A stretch of 15,578 nt of DNA, from contig JAFGQJ010000402.1 of NCBI GenBank assembly GCA_016935715.1, positions 1 to 15,578 on the forward strand, given 5' to 3'. Positions 7,586 through 14,057 of this stretch are shown piece by piece. Both the position numbers and the translations under genes were made by a program. How positions within the stretch are numbered: the stretch's first letter is position 1; every line of letters starts with the position of its first letter. Under the pieces are notes generated by a model, which worked only from the letters and a program-made list of their open reading frames with translations, was not told the DNA's origin and did not search any database. The DNA is from Spirochaetales bacterium. Lineage in GTDB: Bacteria; Spirochaetota; Spirochaetia; SZUA-6; DRHE01.

Positions 7586-8551
7586 TTATCCTCTATGTTT
7601 CTTCCCGGCGGCCAGGCGCATGCTCTCCAGGATATGCTCCGCCGTAAGTCCGTGCTTCCGGTACAGCTGTTCGACGTCGCCCGACTCCCCGAAAGCATCC
7701 CTCACGCCGATGCGGATCAGGGGAACCGGCCGGTGCTCGGCCAGCACTTCCGCCGCGGCGCTGCCCAATCCCCCGATGATGCTGTGCTCCTCCACGGTGA
7801 TCACGGATCCCGTTTTCTCCGCCGAACCCACGATCGCGGCGGTGTCGATGGGCTTGATCGTGTGCACGTCGATGAGATCCGCCTCGATGCCCTCCTGTTC
7901 CGCCATGGCTGCGGCCTTCATCGCCCGGCCGAGCAGGGTGCCGGTCACCAGCACCGTGACCTGCGAACCTTCCCTGATCCGGACCGCCTTCCCGATGCGG
8001 AACCCGGAATCCTGCCCGAAAACGACGGGAACCTCGCTCTTCCCCAGCCGGATGTAGACCGGTCCGTCGTGGGCAGCCGCCGCGGCGACCGCCTGCTCGG
8101 TCTGCACGGCATCGGCGGGAACGACGACCGTCATGTTCGGCAGGCAGCGCATCAGAGCGACGTCGATGAGGCTCTGATGGCTGGCTCCGTCCCCGGAAGC
8201 CGAAAATCCGCTGTGGGAAGCCACGATCTTGACGTTCAAGGCCGGATAGGCGATGCACTGCTTGATCTGGTTCAGAGCCCGTTCCGTGGCAAACACGGCG
8301 AACGTGCTGGCGAAGGGGATCTTCCCGCAGGAGGCCAGTCCGGCCGCGACGGAGTAGAGGTTCTGCTCCGCCACCCCGAGGTTGAAAAAGCGCTCCGGGT
8401 AGCTCCGGCCGAACTTTTCCGTGCGGGTCGAGGAGGACAGGTCCGCATCCAGGGCCACGATCCGCCGGTCCGCCTCACCCAGCCGAAGCAGGGCCCGGCC
8501 GTACGCGTCCCGGGTGGACATCTTTTGCCCGCTCTGTCTCACCGCGCTCAT
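7586..8551 (-). CDS. Transketolase, C-terminal subunit (pyrimidine-binding and C-terminal domains)
   Basis: This 321-residue chain is the second half of a split thiamine-diphosphate transketolase. The pyrimidine domain covers about 11-175 and holds FNLGVAEQN (56-64), whose Glu62 corresponds to the glutamate that activates the cofactor. It also holds SASGDGASHQ (117-126), matching the conserved His loop of transketolases. The C-terminal domain covers about 190-310. The start at 8551 overlaps the stop of the N-terminal subunit as ATGA, with GAGG just upstream. A second Met at 8521 has no good ribosome site. The pair transfers two-carbon ketol units between phosphorylated sugars, and the split form is widespread in anaerobes and in sugar operons. 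Known split relatives include the apulose-4-phosphate transketolase AptAB and the sulfosugar transketolase SqwGH, so the acceptor may be unusual. Confidence 0.92.
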   Translation of the reverse strand: MSAVRQSGQKMSTRDAYGRALLRLGEADRRIVALDADLSSSTRTEKFGRSYPERFFNLGVAEQNLYSVAAGLASCGKIPFASTFAVFATERALNQIKQCIAYPALNVKIVASHSGFSASGDGASHQSLIDVALMRCLPNMTVVVPADAVQTEQAVAAAAAHDGPVYIRLGKSEVPVVFGQDSGFRIGKAVRIREGSQVTVLVTGTLLGRAMKAAAMAEQEGIEADLIDVHTIKPIDTAAIVGSAEKTGSVITVEEHSIIGGLGSAAAEVLAEHRPVPLIRIGVRDAFGESGDVEQLYRKHGLTAEHILESMRLAAGKKHRG

Positions 8552-9378
8552 CCGGCCTCGAGATCCCTCATCACCGAGGTGAACTGCTCTTCGGACAGCT
8601 CGCAGCTGTGGCATTCCTTCTTGTCTTCCAGAAACCGTATGCCCTTGCCTTTGACGGTTCGGGCGATGATCAGCCCGGGCTTGCCCGAGGCCTGATCCAC
8701 CGCGGCCAGGGCCCGCAGGATCTGCTCTATGCTGTGGCCGTCGACTTCCGTCACGGCCCAGCCAAAAGCCTCCCACTTGCTGCCGAGCGGCTCCAGGCGC
8801 ATGTGCGATTCCGTCGGTCCGGAAATCTGGAGGTTGTTCCTGTCCACGAAAACCGTGAGATTGTCCGTTCCATAGTGGGAACAGGCCATGGCGGCCTCCC
8901 AGACGCTCCCCTCGTCCAGCTCCCCGTCTCCCAGAATCGCATAGACCCGGTAGGCTTTGCCGTCCAGCTTCCCCGCCAGAGCCATCCCCAGGGCCACCGA
9001 CAGCCCCTGGCCGAGGGCGCCGGTCGACATGTCCACCCCGGGGGTCAGATTCATGTCGGGGTGTCCCTGCAGGATCCCCCCGAAGCGTTTGAAGCTGCCC
9101 AGCTGCTCCACGGGGAAATAGCCGGCTTCGGCGAGCACCGCGTACAGGGCGGGAGCGGCGTGCCCCTTGCTCAACACCAGCCGGTCGCGCTCCTCCCACC
9201 CGGGATCGGCCGGGCGGTGGCGCATCCATCCGAAATACAGGCAGCTGAGGATTTCCACGCAGGAGAGGGACCCGCCGTAGTGTCCCGCAGTGCCGCTTTG
9301 ATGGATCATGCGAACGATGTGCCTGCGAACGCTCCGGGCGTGATCCTCCAATCGTTCGACCGTATTCTCCGTACCCAT
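8548..9378 (-). CDS. Transketolase, N-terminal subunit (thiamine-diphosphate-binding)
   Basis: This 276-residue chain holds the diphosphate-binding half of a split transketolase. Conserved blocks are HYGGSLSCVEIL (33-44), VLSKGHAAPALYA (68-80), GHPDMNLTPGVDMSTGALGQG (105-125, substrate and cofactor loops) and the TPP motif beginning GDGELDEG (150-157) and ending at Asn181-Asn182. It ends in the ATGA overlap that starts the C-terminal subunit, so the two are made together. It is the first gene of the minus-strand operon that continues to the ABC importer. The ribosome site GGGAGG lies only 2 bases before the ATG, which is unusually close. No better in-frame start exists nearby. Family assignment is certain; the acceptor and donor sugars cannot be told from this sequence. 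Confidence 0.93.
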   Translation of the reverse strand: MGTENTVERLEDHARSVRRHIVRMIHQSGTAGHYGGSLSCVEILSCLYFGWMRHRPADPGWEERDRLVLSKGHAAPALYAVLAEAGYFPVEQLGSFKRFGGILQGHPDMNLTPGVDMSTGALGQGLSVALGMALAGKLDGKAYRVYAILGDGELDEGSVWEAAMACSHYGTDNLTVFVDRNNLQISGPTESHMRLEPLGSKWEAFGWAVTEVDGHSIEQILRALAAVDQASGKPGLIIARTVKGKGIRFLEDKKECHSCELSEEQFTSVMRDLEAG

Positions 9379-9399
9379 CGCCTCCCGCTTTCTTCGCCA

Positions 9400-9429
9400 A
9401 TCTTATCCCGGCGGGCGCCGCCCTGTCCA
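9400..9429 (-). promoter_or_regulatory. Candidate promoter of the transketolase-ADH-ABC operon
   Basis: Minus strand TGGACA (9429-9424, 5 of 6 to consensus), an 18-base spacer, then TAAGAT (9405-9400, 4 of 6). Transcription would begin near 9393, giving a leader of about 15 bases. The spacer contains an inverted repeat, GGCGG and CCGCC, at 9410-9414 and 9418-9422. Confidence 0.4.
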
Positions 9430-9434
9430 TTCGC

Positions 9435-9462
9435 TTGCAACGCATCCCCGCCCTCGTATAGT
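9435..9462 (+). promoter_or_regulatory. Candidate promoter of the HPS-PHI operon
   Basis: TTGCAA (9435-9440, 4 of 6) is followed after 16 bases by TATAGT (9457-9462, 5 of 6). Transcription would start near 9469, about 50 bases before the ATG at 9520. The promoter faces away from that of the transketolase operon in the same 141-base gap. Confidence 0.5.
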
Positions 9463-9519
9463 CTGGAAGTGGCGACGCATGGGCGGGCGGGAGAGAAGCG
9501 GGAGGAGGAGCAGGGACGT

Positions 9520-10179
9520 ATGAAGCTGCAGCTGGCGCTGGATCAGGTCAGCCTGGATCAGGCGATACGGGCCGTCGACGAGACGCAGGGGCTGATCGAC
9601 ATCGTGGAGATCGGCACGCCCCTGGTCATCAAGGAGGGCCTGGCCGCGGTTTCGGCTGTGAAGGGCCGCTTCCCGAGCCTCACGGTCGTGGCGGATCTGA
9701 AGATCGTGGACGGCGGAGCGTACGAATCCCGCATCGCCTTCGAAGCGGGCGCCGACATCGTGACGGTGCTGGCCTTCGCCCACGAGGTGACGGTGAGGGA
9801 GGCGGTCGGGGAAGCACGGAAGCAGGGCGGATCGATCCTGGTCGACCTGCTCGGGATCCGGGACATCCCCGGCGCGGTCGCCCGCGCCGAGGCGGCGGGG
9901 GCGGAATACGTGTGCATCCATACCGCCTCCGATCTGGCCGCAGCGCTCCGGCCTTCCCTCCGGGGTCTGGAGGAGGCCGCGGCAGCGGTCAGGGGAATCA
10001 GGATGGCCGCGGCGGGGGGCATCACGCTGGACCGCGTCGACCAGATCCTCAGCCTGCCTGCCGCGTTGAGGCCCGAGATCCTGATCGTGGGGGGAGCAAT
10101 CATGAAGCAGGCGGACAGGCGCGGGGCGGCCCTGCGCTTCCGGCAGCGGATAGATCAGGCGGACGGAGAGGCGGGATGA
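9520..10179 (+). CDS. hxlA: 3-hexulose-6-phosphate synthase (OMP-decarboxylase superfamily)
   Basis: This 219-residue TIM barrel is of the orotidine-5'-phosphate-decarboxylase superfamily. It begins MKLQLALDQV (Asp8), then has VEIGTPLVIKEG (29-40, Glu30), the superfamily motif D-x-K-x-x-D as Asp59-Lys61-Asp64, His134 in CIHTASD, and phosphate-binding glycines at AAGGI (164-168) and VGGAI (190-194). The close relative 3-keto-L-gulonate-6-phosphate decarboxylase (UlaD) has HRSRD where this protein has HTASD. The arginine needed there is missing, so I favour the aldolase: formaldehyde plus ribulose 5-phosphate to 3-hexulose 6-phosphate, or the reverse. Ribosome site GGAGGAG lies at 9501-9507. 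The stop overlaps the PHI start by 4 bases, as in many HPS-PHI pairs. The family is sure; the physiological direction is open. Confidence 0.85.
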   Translation: MKLQLALDQVSLDQAIRAVDETQGLIDIVEIGTPLVIKEGLAAVSAVKGRFPSLTVVADLKIVDGGAYESRIAFEAGADIVTVLAFAHEVTVREAVGEARKQGGSILVDLLGIRDIPGAVARAEAAGAEYVCIHTASDLAAALRPSLRGLEEAAAAVRGIRMAAAGGITLDRVDQILSLPAALRPEILIVGGAIMKQADRRGAALRFRQRIDQADGEAG

Positions 10180-10736
10180 ACGTACGCGGATATGCGCAGG
10201 AGATCAGGCGGGAGATCGATGCGGCCCTGAACGGCCTGGATCCCGGGCCCTGCGACCGGCTGGCCGAGGCGATCCTCCGCTCGAAGCGGATTTTCCTCGC
10301 GGGGATGGGCAGGTCGGGACTGATCATGAGATCCTTTGCCATGAGGTTGATGCACCTGGGCCTGGAGGTCCACGTGGTCGGAGAGACCACCACCCCGGCG
10401 ATCGCAGGGGGGGACCTGCTGCTCATCGGCTCCGGGAGCGGCGAGACCGAGAGCCTGCTGGCCATGACCCGCAGGGCCAAAGCCCTGGGCATCGACGTGG
10501 CCCTGGTCACCGTGCATCCCGATTCGTCCATAGGGGCGCTGGCGGATCTGGTGGTGCGGGTTGCGGCCACCACGCCCAAGTCCTCGAAGCCCTCGGCGGC
10601 CGCCTCGATCCAGCCCAAGGGCTCCCTGTTCGAGCAGATCCTGTTCCTGATCTGCGAGTCGGTGGTTCTGCGCCTGATGGAGATCCGGGGGATCGACGCC
10701 GAGGGGATGTTTCTCCGCCACGCCAATCTGGAGTAG
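10176..10736 (+). CDS. hxlB: 6-phospho-3-hexuloisomerase (SIS domain)
   Basis: This 186-residue SIS-fold isomerase interconverts 3-hexulose 6-phosphate and fructose 6-phosphate. Visible PHI features are GMGRSG (43-48), GETTTP (69-74), the phosphate loop GSGSGET (85-91), LFEQ (151-154) with Glu153, and the C-terminal RHANLE (181-186). All of these are usual in true PHI proteins. Its ATG overlaps the HPS stop as ATGA (10176-10179), and GGAGAGG lies just upstream, so the two enzymes should be made in step. The pair fixes formaldehyde in methylotrophs, detoxifies it in bacilli, and runs in reverse to make ribulose 5-phosphate in archaea. Here it lies beside a transketolase operon, so supply or use of pentose phosphate is equally likely. 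A second, diverged copy lies at 13399-13968. Confidence 0.87.
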   Translation: MNVRGYAQEIRREIDAALNGLDPGPCDRLAEAILRSKRIFLAGMGRSGLIMRSFAMRLMHLGLEVHVVGETTTPAIAGGDLLLIGSGSGETESLLAMTRRAKALGIDVALVTVHPDSSIGALADLVVRVAATTPKSSKPSAAASIQPKGSLFEQILFLICESVVLRLMEIRGIDAEGMFLRHANLE

Positions 10737-10739
10737 GCT

Positions 10740-10767
10740 CAACCGCCGCCCGCGGGTGCGACGGTTG
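10740..10767 (+). terminator. Probable terminator after the HPS-PHI pair
   Basis: CAACCG (10740-10745) pairs with CGGTTG (10762-10767). After one C-A mismatch, CGC (10747-10749) pairs with GCG (10758-10760) around an 8-base loop. A T-rich but interrupted run (GTTCGTTCT) follows. The position just after the PHI stop fits a terminator, perhaps a leaky one, since the aldo/keto reductase follows on the same strand. Confidence 0.45.
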
Positions 10768-10805
10768 GGCGTTCGTTCTACTGTAACTGTAACGGGGGGT
10801 AAGCC

Positions 10806-11807
10806 ATGGATCATCGTTTCTTTGGAAGCACGGGGGTCAAGGTTTCGGAGGTGGTGATGGGCACCCAGACCTGGGGATGGGTGGCGGAGGAGAAAACGGC
10901 TCATGAGATGGCCGACCGCTTCGTCGCAGCCGGAGGCAACTGCTTCGACACGGCGAACATCTACAACGAGGGCGTCTCGGAGTCGATGCTCGGCACCTGG
11001 CTGAAGAAAAAGGGAAACAGGGACGAGTATTTCATCACATCAAAAGTGTTCTTTCCCGCCGGCGGGGGGGTGAACGACTCGGGGCTGTCGCGGAAGCACA
11101 TCCTGAAGCAGATCGACGGGAGCCTGAAGCGGCTGCAGACCGACTACATCGACCTGTACCAGACCCACTGCTTCGACTATACCACCAGGATGGAGGAGAC
11201 CCTGCGGGCTTTCGACGATCTGGTGCGGGGCGGAAAGATCCGCTACATGGGGATCAGCAACTGGAGCCCCTCCCAGCTGGCCGGGGCGCTCGAGATTGCC
11301 CGCTGCCGCGGATGGTCGCCGATCGTGTCGCTCCAGGCCGAATACAGCCTGATCGTGCGCAGCAGCGAGTGGGAGCTCATTCCGCTGTGCGAGCAGGAGA
11401 ACCTGGCCTTCCTGGCCTGGTCGCCCCTGGCCGGAGGGTGGATGGCCGCCAAGTACCGCAGGGACCGCAAGCCTCCGGCCGACAGCAGGGTGGGCCGGCA
11501 GGACAGGTGGGACGATCAACCCGAGCAGAGGGAAAGCGAGCTCACCTGGCGCGTGGTCGACGCGCTTCTGGAGCTGAGCAGGGAGATCGGCAGGAGCCCG
11601 GCCCAGATCGCCCTCAACTGGATACTCCGGCGCTCGCCGCGCATCATGCCCATCCTGGGAGCGCGCACCGTCGAGCAGCTGGAAGAGAACATCGGCGCCA
11701 CCGGCTGGACCCTGAGCGCAGAGGCGCTGGAGAGGCTCGAGGAGGCCAGCCGCGTGGCGCTTCCCTATCCCTACAGATTCATCGAGCGCTACGCCAAACG
11801 GAAGTGA
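10806..11807 (+). CDS. Aldo/keto reductase
   Basis: This 333-residue NADPH-dependent oxidoreductase has the (beta/alpha)8 aldo/keto reductase fold. The catalytic tetrad is complete: Asp48 and Tyr53 in FDTANIYNEG, Lys80 in FITSKV, and His121 in LYQTHCFD. The conserved GKIRYMGISNW (about 142-152), LQAEYSL (about 176-182) and the cofactor end SPRIMPILGARTVEQLEENI (about 277-296) are also present. It resembles the YhdN/KCNAB-like branch. It probably reduces an aldehyde or ketone of a sugar or oxidises the matching alcohol. A GGGGGG run lies 6 bases before the ATG. It is 69 bases downstream of the PHI gene, past a probable terminator, and converges with the FGGY kinase. The family is certain; the substrate is not. 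Confidence 0.9.
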   Translation: MDHRFFGSTGVKVSEVVMGTQTWGWVAEEKTAHEMADRFVAAGGNCFDTANIYNEGVSESMLGTWLKKKGNRDEYFITSKVFFPAGGGVNDSGLSRKHILKQIDGSLKRLQTDYIDLYQTHCFDYTTRMEETLRAFDDLVRGGKIRYMGISNWSPSQLAGALEIARCRGWSPIVSLQAEYSLIVRSSEWELIPLCEQENLAFLAWSPLAGGWMAAKYRRDRKPPADSRVGRQDRWDDQPEQRESELTWRVVDALLELSREIGRSPAQIALNWILRRSPRIMPILGARTVEQLEENIGATGWTLSAEALERLEEASRVALPYPYRFIERYAKRK

Positions 11808-11811
11808 TCGA

Positions 11812-11849
11812 GGGGGAAATCGCGATCCCCCGGGCGGAGCCTGCCTCCG
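11812..11849. terminator. Tandem hairpins between convergent genes
   Basis: GGGGGA (11812-11817) pairs with TCCCCC (11826-11831) around 8 bases. Next, CGGAG (11835-11839) pairs with CTCCG (11845-11849) around 5 bases. The two fill the whole 43-base gap between the convergent aldo/keto reductase and kinase stops. A bidirectional terminator is likely, although no T-run is seen on either strand. Confidence 0.4.
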
Positions 11850-11850
11850 G

Positions 11851-13371
11851 CTACATCCTGTCGAAGATAGGGGTCAGGGCCTGGTAGCAGCTGTCGAAAA
11901 GCGCGAACAGCTCCTGGTAGGCCCGGCGGCTCTGCGGATCCGCGCTCGGCTCCTGGACCAGAGCGACCGGGTTCAGCTCCTCGATGACGCGGAAGCTGTC
12001 GAATATGCCGGCGCCCACTCCGCCCAGGATCGCCGAACCGAGCGTGTTGGCCCCTTCCAGGAGCACGGGCACGTGGATCGGCTCCTGGAACACGTCGGCG
12101 AAGATCTGCCTCCAGAGCCGTGATTCGGCGCCGCCGCCGATGGCGCGCATCTGCTTCACCCGGGCGCCCTCGGAGCCGATGGCGTCCCTTATGATCTTCA
12201 GATTGCAGGTGATCCCCTCCAGCACGGAGCGTATGATGTCGCCGCGGGTGTGGGAGGCGCTCAGCCCGATGAAGGCCCCCCGGGCTCTGGGATTCCAGCG
12301 CGGGCTCCTCTCGCCTCTCAGGTAGGGCAGAAAAACGAGCTTTCTAGCCCCCGGCGGAGATTTCTCGGCCTCCTGGGTCATATAGGCGTAGGGGCTCGTC
12401 CCGGTGAGCTCCGACAGCTGCTTCTCCGCCACGCAGATCGTCTCCTTCAGCCACTGGAGGGAGCCGCCCCCCATCTGCATGGTTCCGTATACGTAGGTCA
12501 TGCCGGGATCGACCGAGCAGATGTTGAACAGGACCATCTGCGGATCGGCGACCATCTGCCGGCTCGCCAGGCTGATCCAGGATGAGGTCCCCAGGTACAG
12601 ATACGCCTTGCCTTCCTCGTACACCCCCGCCCCCAGGTTCCCGCACGGACCGTCGCCGGCTCCCAGAACGACGGGAGTCCCGGAAGCCAGAGCGCACTGC
12701 CCGGCGGCGGCGCGGCTCACCGCGCCGACCCGGTCCGTGGAGGAGCGGATTTCGGGAAGCTTGTCGGCGTCGATGCCGGCCAGCTCGAGGACCTCCGCAG
12801 ACCAGTCCCGGCCGGTCATGTCGAGGGCTGCGGTGCCGGAGGCGTCGGAGTAGTCCGTAGCGAAGGTGCCGGTGAGACGGAAGACGATGTAGTCCTTGGG
12901 CTGGAGGAACATGAAGGTTTTCCCGTACACGTCGGGCTCGTTCTCCTTCAGCCACATGTACTTCGGCAGGGAGTAGGTCGGGTAGATCCTGTTCCCGGTA
13001 ATCCGGTAGTAGCGCTGTTCGTCGATCCGCCGGCGCAGAGCCTCGGTCTGGGCCGTGCTCCTGCGGTCCGCCCAGATCAGGCAGTCCCGCAGAGGTCTGC
13101 CGCCGCGATCCACGGGCAGGCAGGCCATCATCTGCCCGCTGAAGCTCACCACCGCGATGTCGTGCGGGTCCAGGCGGTGCTTTTCGATCAGCCCGCCGGT
13201 GGTGCTGCAGAAAGCGGACCACCAGGAATCGGGACTCTGCTCCGCCCAGGTCTCCCTTGCCGAGAGGGTCGGGTATTCGGCGAAGAGGCTGTCCAGGAAC
13301 TTCCCCTGGTCCGAATACAGGGCCGCTTTCAGGCCCCCCGTGCCCAGATCGTACGCCACGATGTAGCCCAT
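11851..13371 (-). CDS. FGGY-family carbohydrate kinase, xylulokinase-like
   Basis: This 506-residue sugar kinase has the two actin-like domains of the FGGY family. The N-terminal phosphate loop is DLGTGGLKA (8-16, Asp8). The catalytic base is Asp240 in GAGDGPCGNLGAG (237-249), and LGTSSWISLAS (260-270) and AIGGGAESRLW near the C-terminus complete the ATP site. Overall it is nearest to xylulokinases. However, the QMHG sequence I recall from E. coli XylB reads QMMA here (80-83), so the sugar may not be xylulose. The expected reaction is ATP-dependent phosphorylation of a ketose or polyol. GAGGG lies about 7 bases before the ATG. The gene starts 27 bases after the stop of the SIS protein, so the two form an operon. 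Sugar kinase is certain, xylulose kinase possible. Confidence 0.87.
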   Translation of the reverse strand: MGYIVAYDLGTGGLKAALYSDQGKFLDSLFAEYPTLSARETWAEQSPDSWWSAFCSTTGGLIEKHRLDPHDIAVVSFSGQMMACLPVDRGGRPLRDCLIWADRRSTAQTEALRRRIDEQRYYRITGNRIYPTYSLPKYMWLKENEPDVYGKTFMFLQPKDYIVFRLTGTFATDYSDASGTAALDMTGRDWSAEVLELAGIDADKLPEIRSSTDRVGAVSRAAAGQCALASGTPVVLGAGDGPCGNLGAGVYEEGKAYLYLGTSSWISLASRQMVADPQMVLFNICSVDPGMTYVYGTMQMGGGSLQWLKETICVAEKQLSELTGTSPYAYMTQEAEKSPPGARKLVFLPYLRGERSPRWNPRARGAFIGLSASHTRGDIIRSVLEGITCNLKIIRDAIGSEGARVKQMRAIGGGAESRLWRQIFADVFQEPIHVPVLLEGANTLGSAILGGVGAGIFDSFRVIEELNPVALVQEPSADPQSRRAYQELFALFDSCYQALTPIFDRM

Positions 13372-13398
13372 GAGCTGCCCTCTTTCCCTGCCGCTGCT

Positions 13399-13968
13399 CT
13401 ATTCAAGGTTCCGGTGGCGGCGGATCATCGAAGCCTCGTCCACCTCCATCCGCTGCATGAGCACCAGGCAGATCACGTCCTGCACCATCCAGAGGCAGAG
13501 CTCGAACTGCGATCCCATCGGAAGAACCGATTTCCAGGCCGAGCTGTCCGTTTTGAAAGTCTGCGCCGGCAGGTTGACCACCGCATCCGCCAGGCGGGCG
13601 ATCCTGCCCTCGGGATTGGCCGTGATGGTGGCCACCCACGCTCCCGCCTGCTTCGCCCGGGTGGCGGTGCCCAGGGTGGAGGGAGAGCCTCCCGAGCCGG
13701 AATTGGCGATCAGCAGATCGCCCCGCCCGATCCCGGGGGTGGTGTCGTCCGGGACCCAGTGGGCCTCCTTGCCCAGGTGGACCAGCCTCATGGCCAGGGC
13801 CCGGGTGGCCACGCCGACCCGCCCGGCGCCGCAGAGAAAGACCCGCTGCGCCCGGGCCACGATCTCGGCAAAAGTCTCCAGCTCGCCCGGCCGCAGCTGC
13901 TCCAGGACATCCCGCATCTCCGTGAGGATACGGGGAAGGAGGTCGCGTGTAGGATGGTCGTCAGCCAT
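13399..13968 (-). CDS. Diverged 6-phospho-3-hexuloisomerase-like SIS protein
   Basis: This 189-residue SIS-domain protein is clearly a paralogue of the isomerase at 10176. It shares the ALAMRLVHLG and DLLIANSGSG blocks, QFELC (154-158) with Glu156, and the C-terminal RHRNLE (184-189). Several PHI signatures are changed: GAGRVG (47-52) for GMGRSG, PDDTTP (73-78) for GETTTP, and SGSGGSP (90-96) for GSGSGET. The sugar-phosphate site is therefore remodelled, and the substrate may be a different ketose phosphate. The ATG at 13968 has no clear Shine-Dalgarno and an in-frame stop just upstream, which fixes the start. It leads an operon with the FGGY kinase, so it probably isomerises the kinase product. 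A sugar-phosphate isomerase is likely; the exact reaction is unknown. Confidence 0.8.
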   Translation of the reverse strand: MADDHPTRDLLPRILTEMRDVLEQLRPGELETFAEIVARAQRVFLCGAGRVGVATRALAMRLVHLGKEAHWVPDDTTPGIGRGDLLIANSGSGGSPSTLGTATRAKQAGAWVATITANPEGRIARLADAVVNLPAQTFKTDSSAWKSVLPMGSQFELCLWMVQDVICLVLMQRMEVDEASMIRRHRNLE

Positions 13969-13975
13969 GTCTCAT

Positions 13976-14003
13976 AGCGTATCCCGTGAGGCTCGTTTGT
14001 CAA
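13976..14003 (-). promoter_or_regulatory. Candidate promoter of the SIS-kinase operon
   Basis: A perfect TTGACA on the minus strand (14003-13998) is followed after 16 bases by TACGCT (13981-13976, 3 of 6). Transcription would begin close to the ATG at 13968, implying a leaderless or nearly leaderless message. This would explain the missing ribosome site. Confidence 0.35.
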
Positions 14004-14026
14004 GCCGGAGGTGATCGTGCTACACT
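13997..14026 (+). promoter_or_regulatory. Candidate promoter of the AroE-like/PGI operon
   Basis: TTGTCA (13997-14002, 5 of 6) is followed after 18 bases by TACACT (14021-14026, 4 of 6). A TGC directly before it makes an extended -10. Transcription would start near 14033, which rules out a translation start at 13986 and favours the ATG at 14058. The -35 shares bases with the opposite promoter. Confidence 0.45.
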
Positions 14027-14057
14027 GGCGATGGGAGAAATGCGGGCTCGACGGGCC

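Noticed and set aside
6297..8057. Open frame of 586 codons on the plus strand
   Set aside because: It lies antisense to three well-recognised genes (binding protein, dehydrogenase, transketolase), has no ribosome site and no recognisable domain. It is a by-product of GC-rich codon use.
7586..9445. One long 619-codon minus-strand frame beginning at 9445
   Set aside because: Its first half is out of frame with the real N-terminal transketolase subunit. Only the part from the ATG at 8551 is a genuine transketolase C-terminal subunit.
9520..10179. 3-keto-L-gulonate-6-phosphate decarboxylase (UlaD)
   Set aside because: The Arg in the HRSRD motif of UlaD is absent (HTASD here), and the gene is paired with PHI, not with UlaE/UlaF-type genes.
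10765..10793. TTGGGC - 17 bases - TGTAAC as a promoter for the aldo/keto reductase
   Set aside because: The -35 fits at only 3 of 6 bases, it overlaps the terminator stem, and it would leave only about 6 bases of leader before the ATG.
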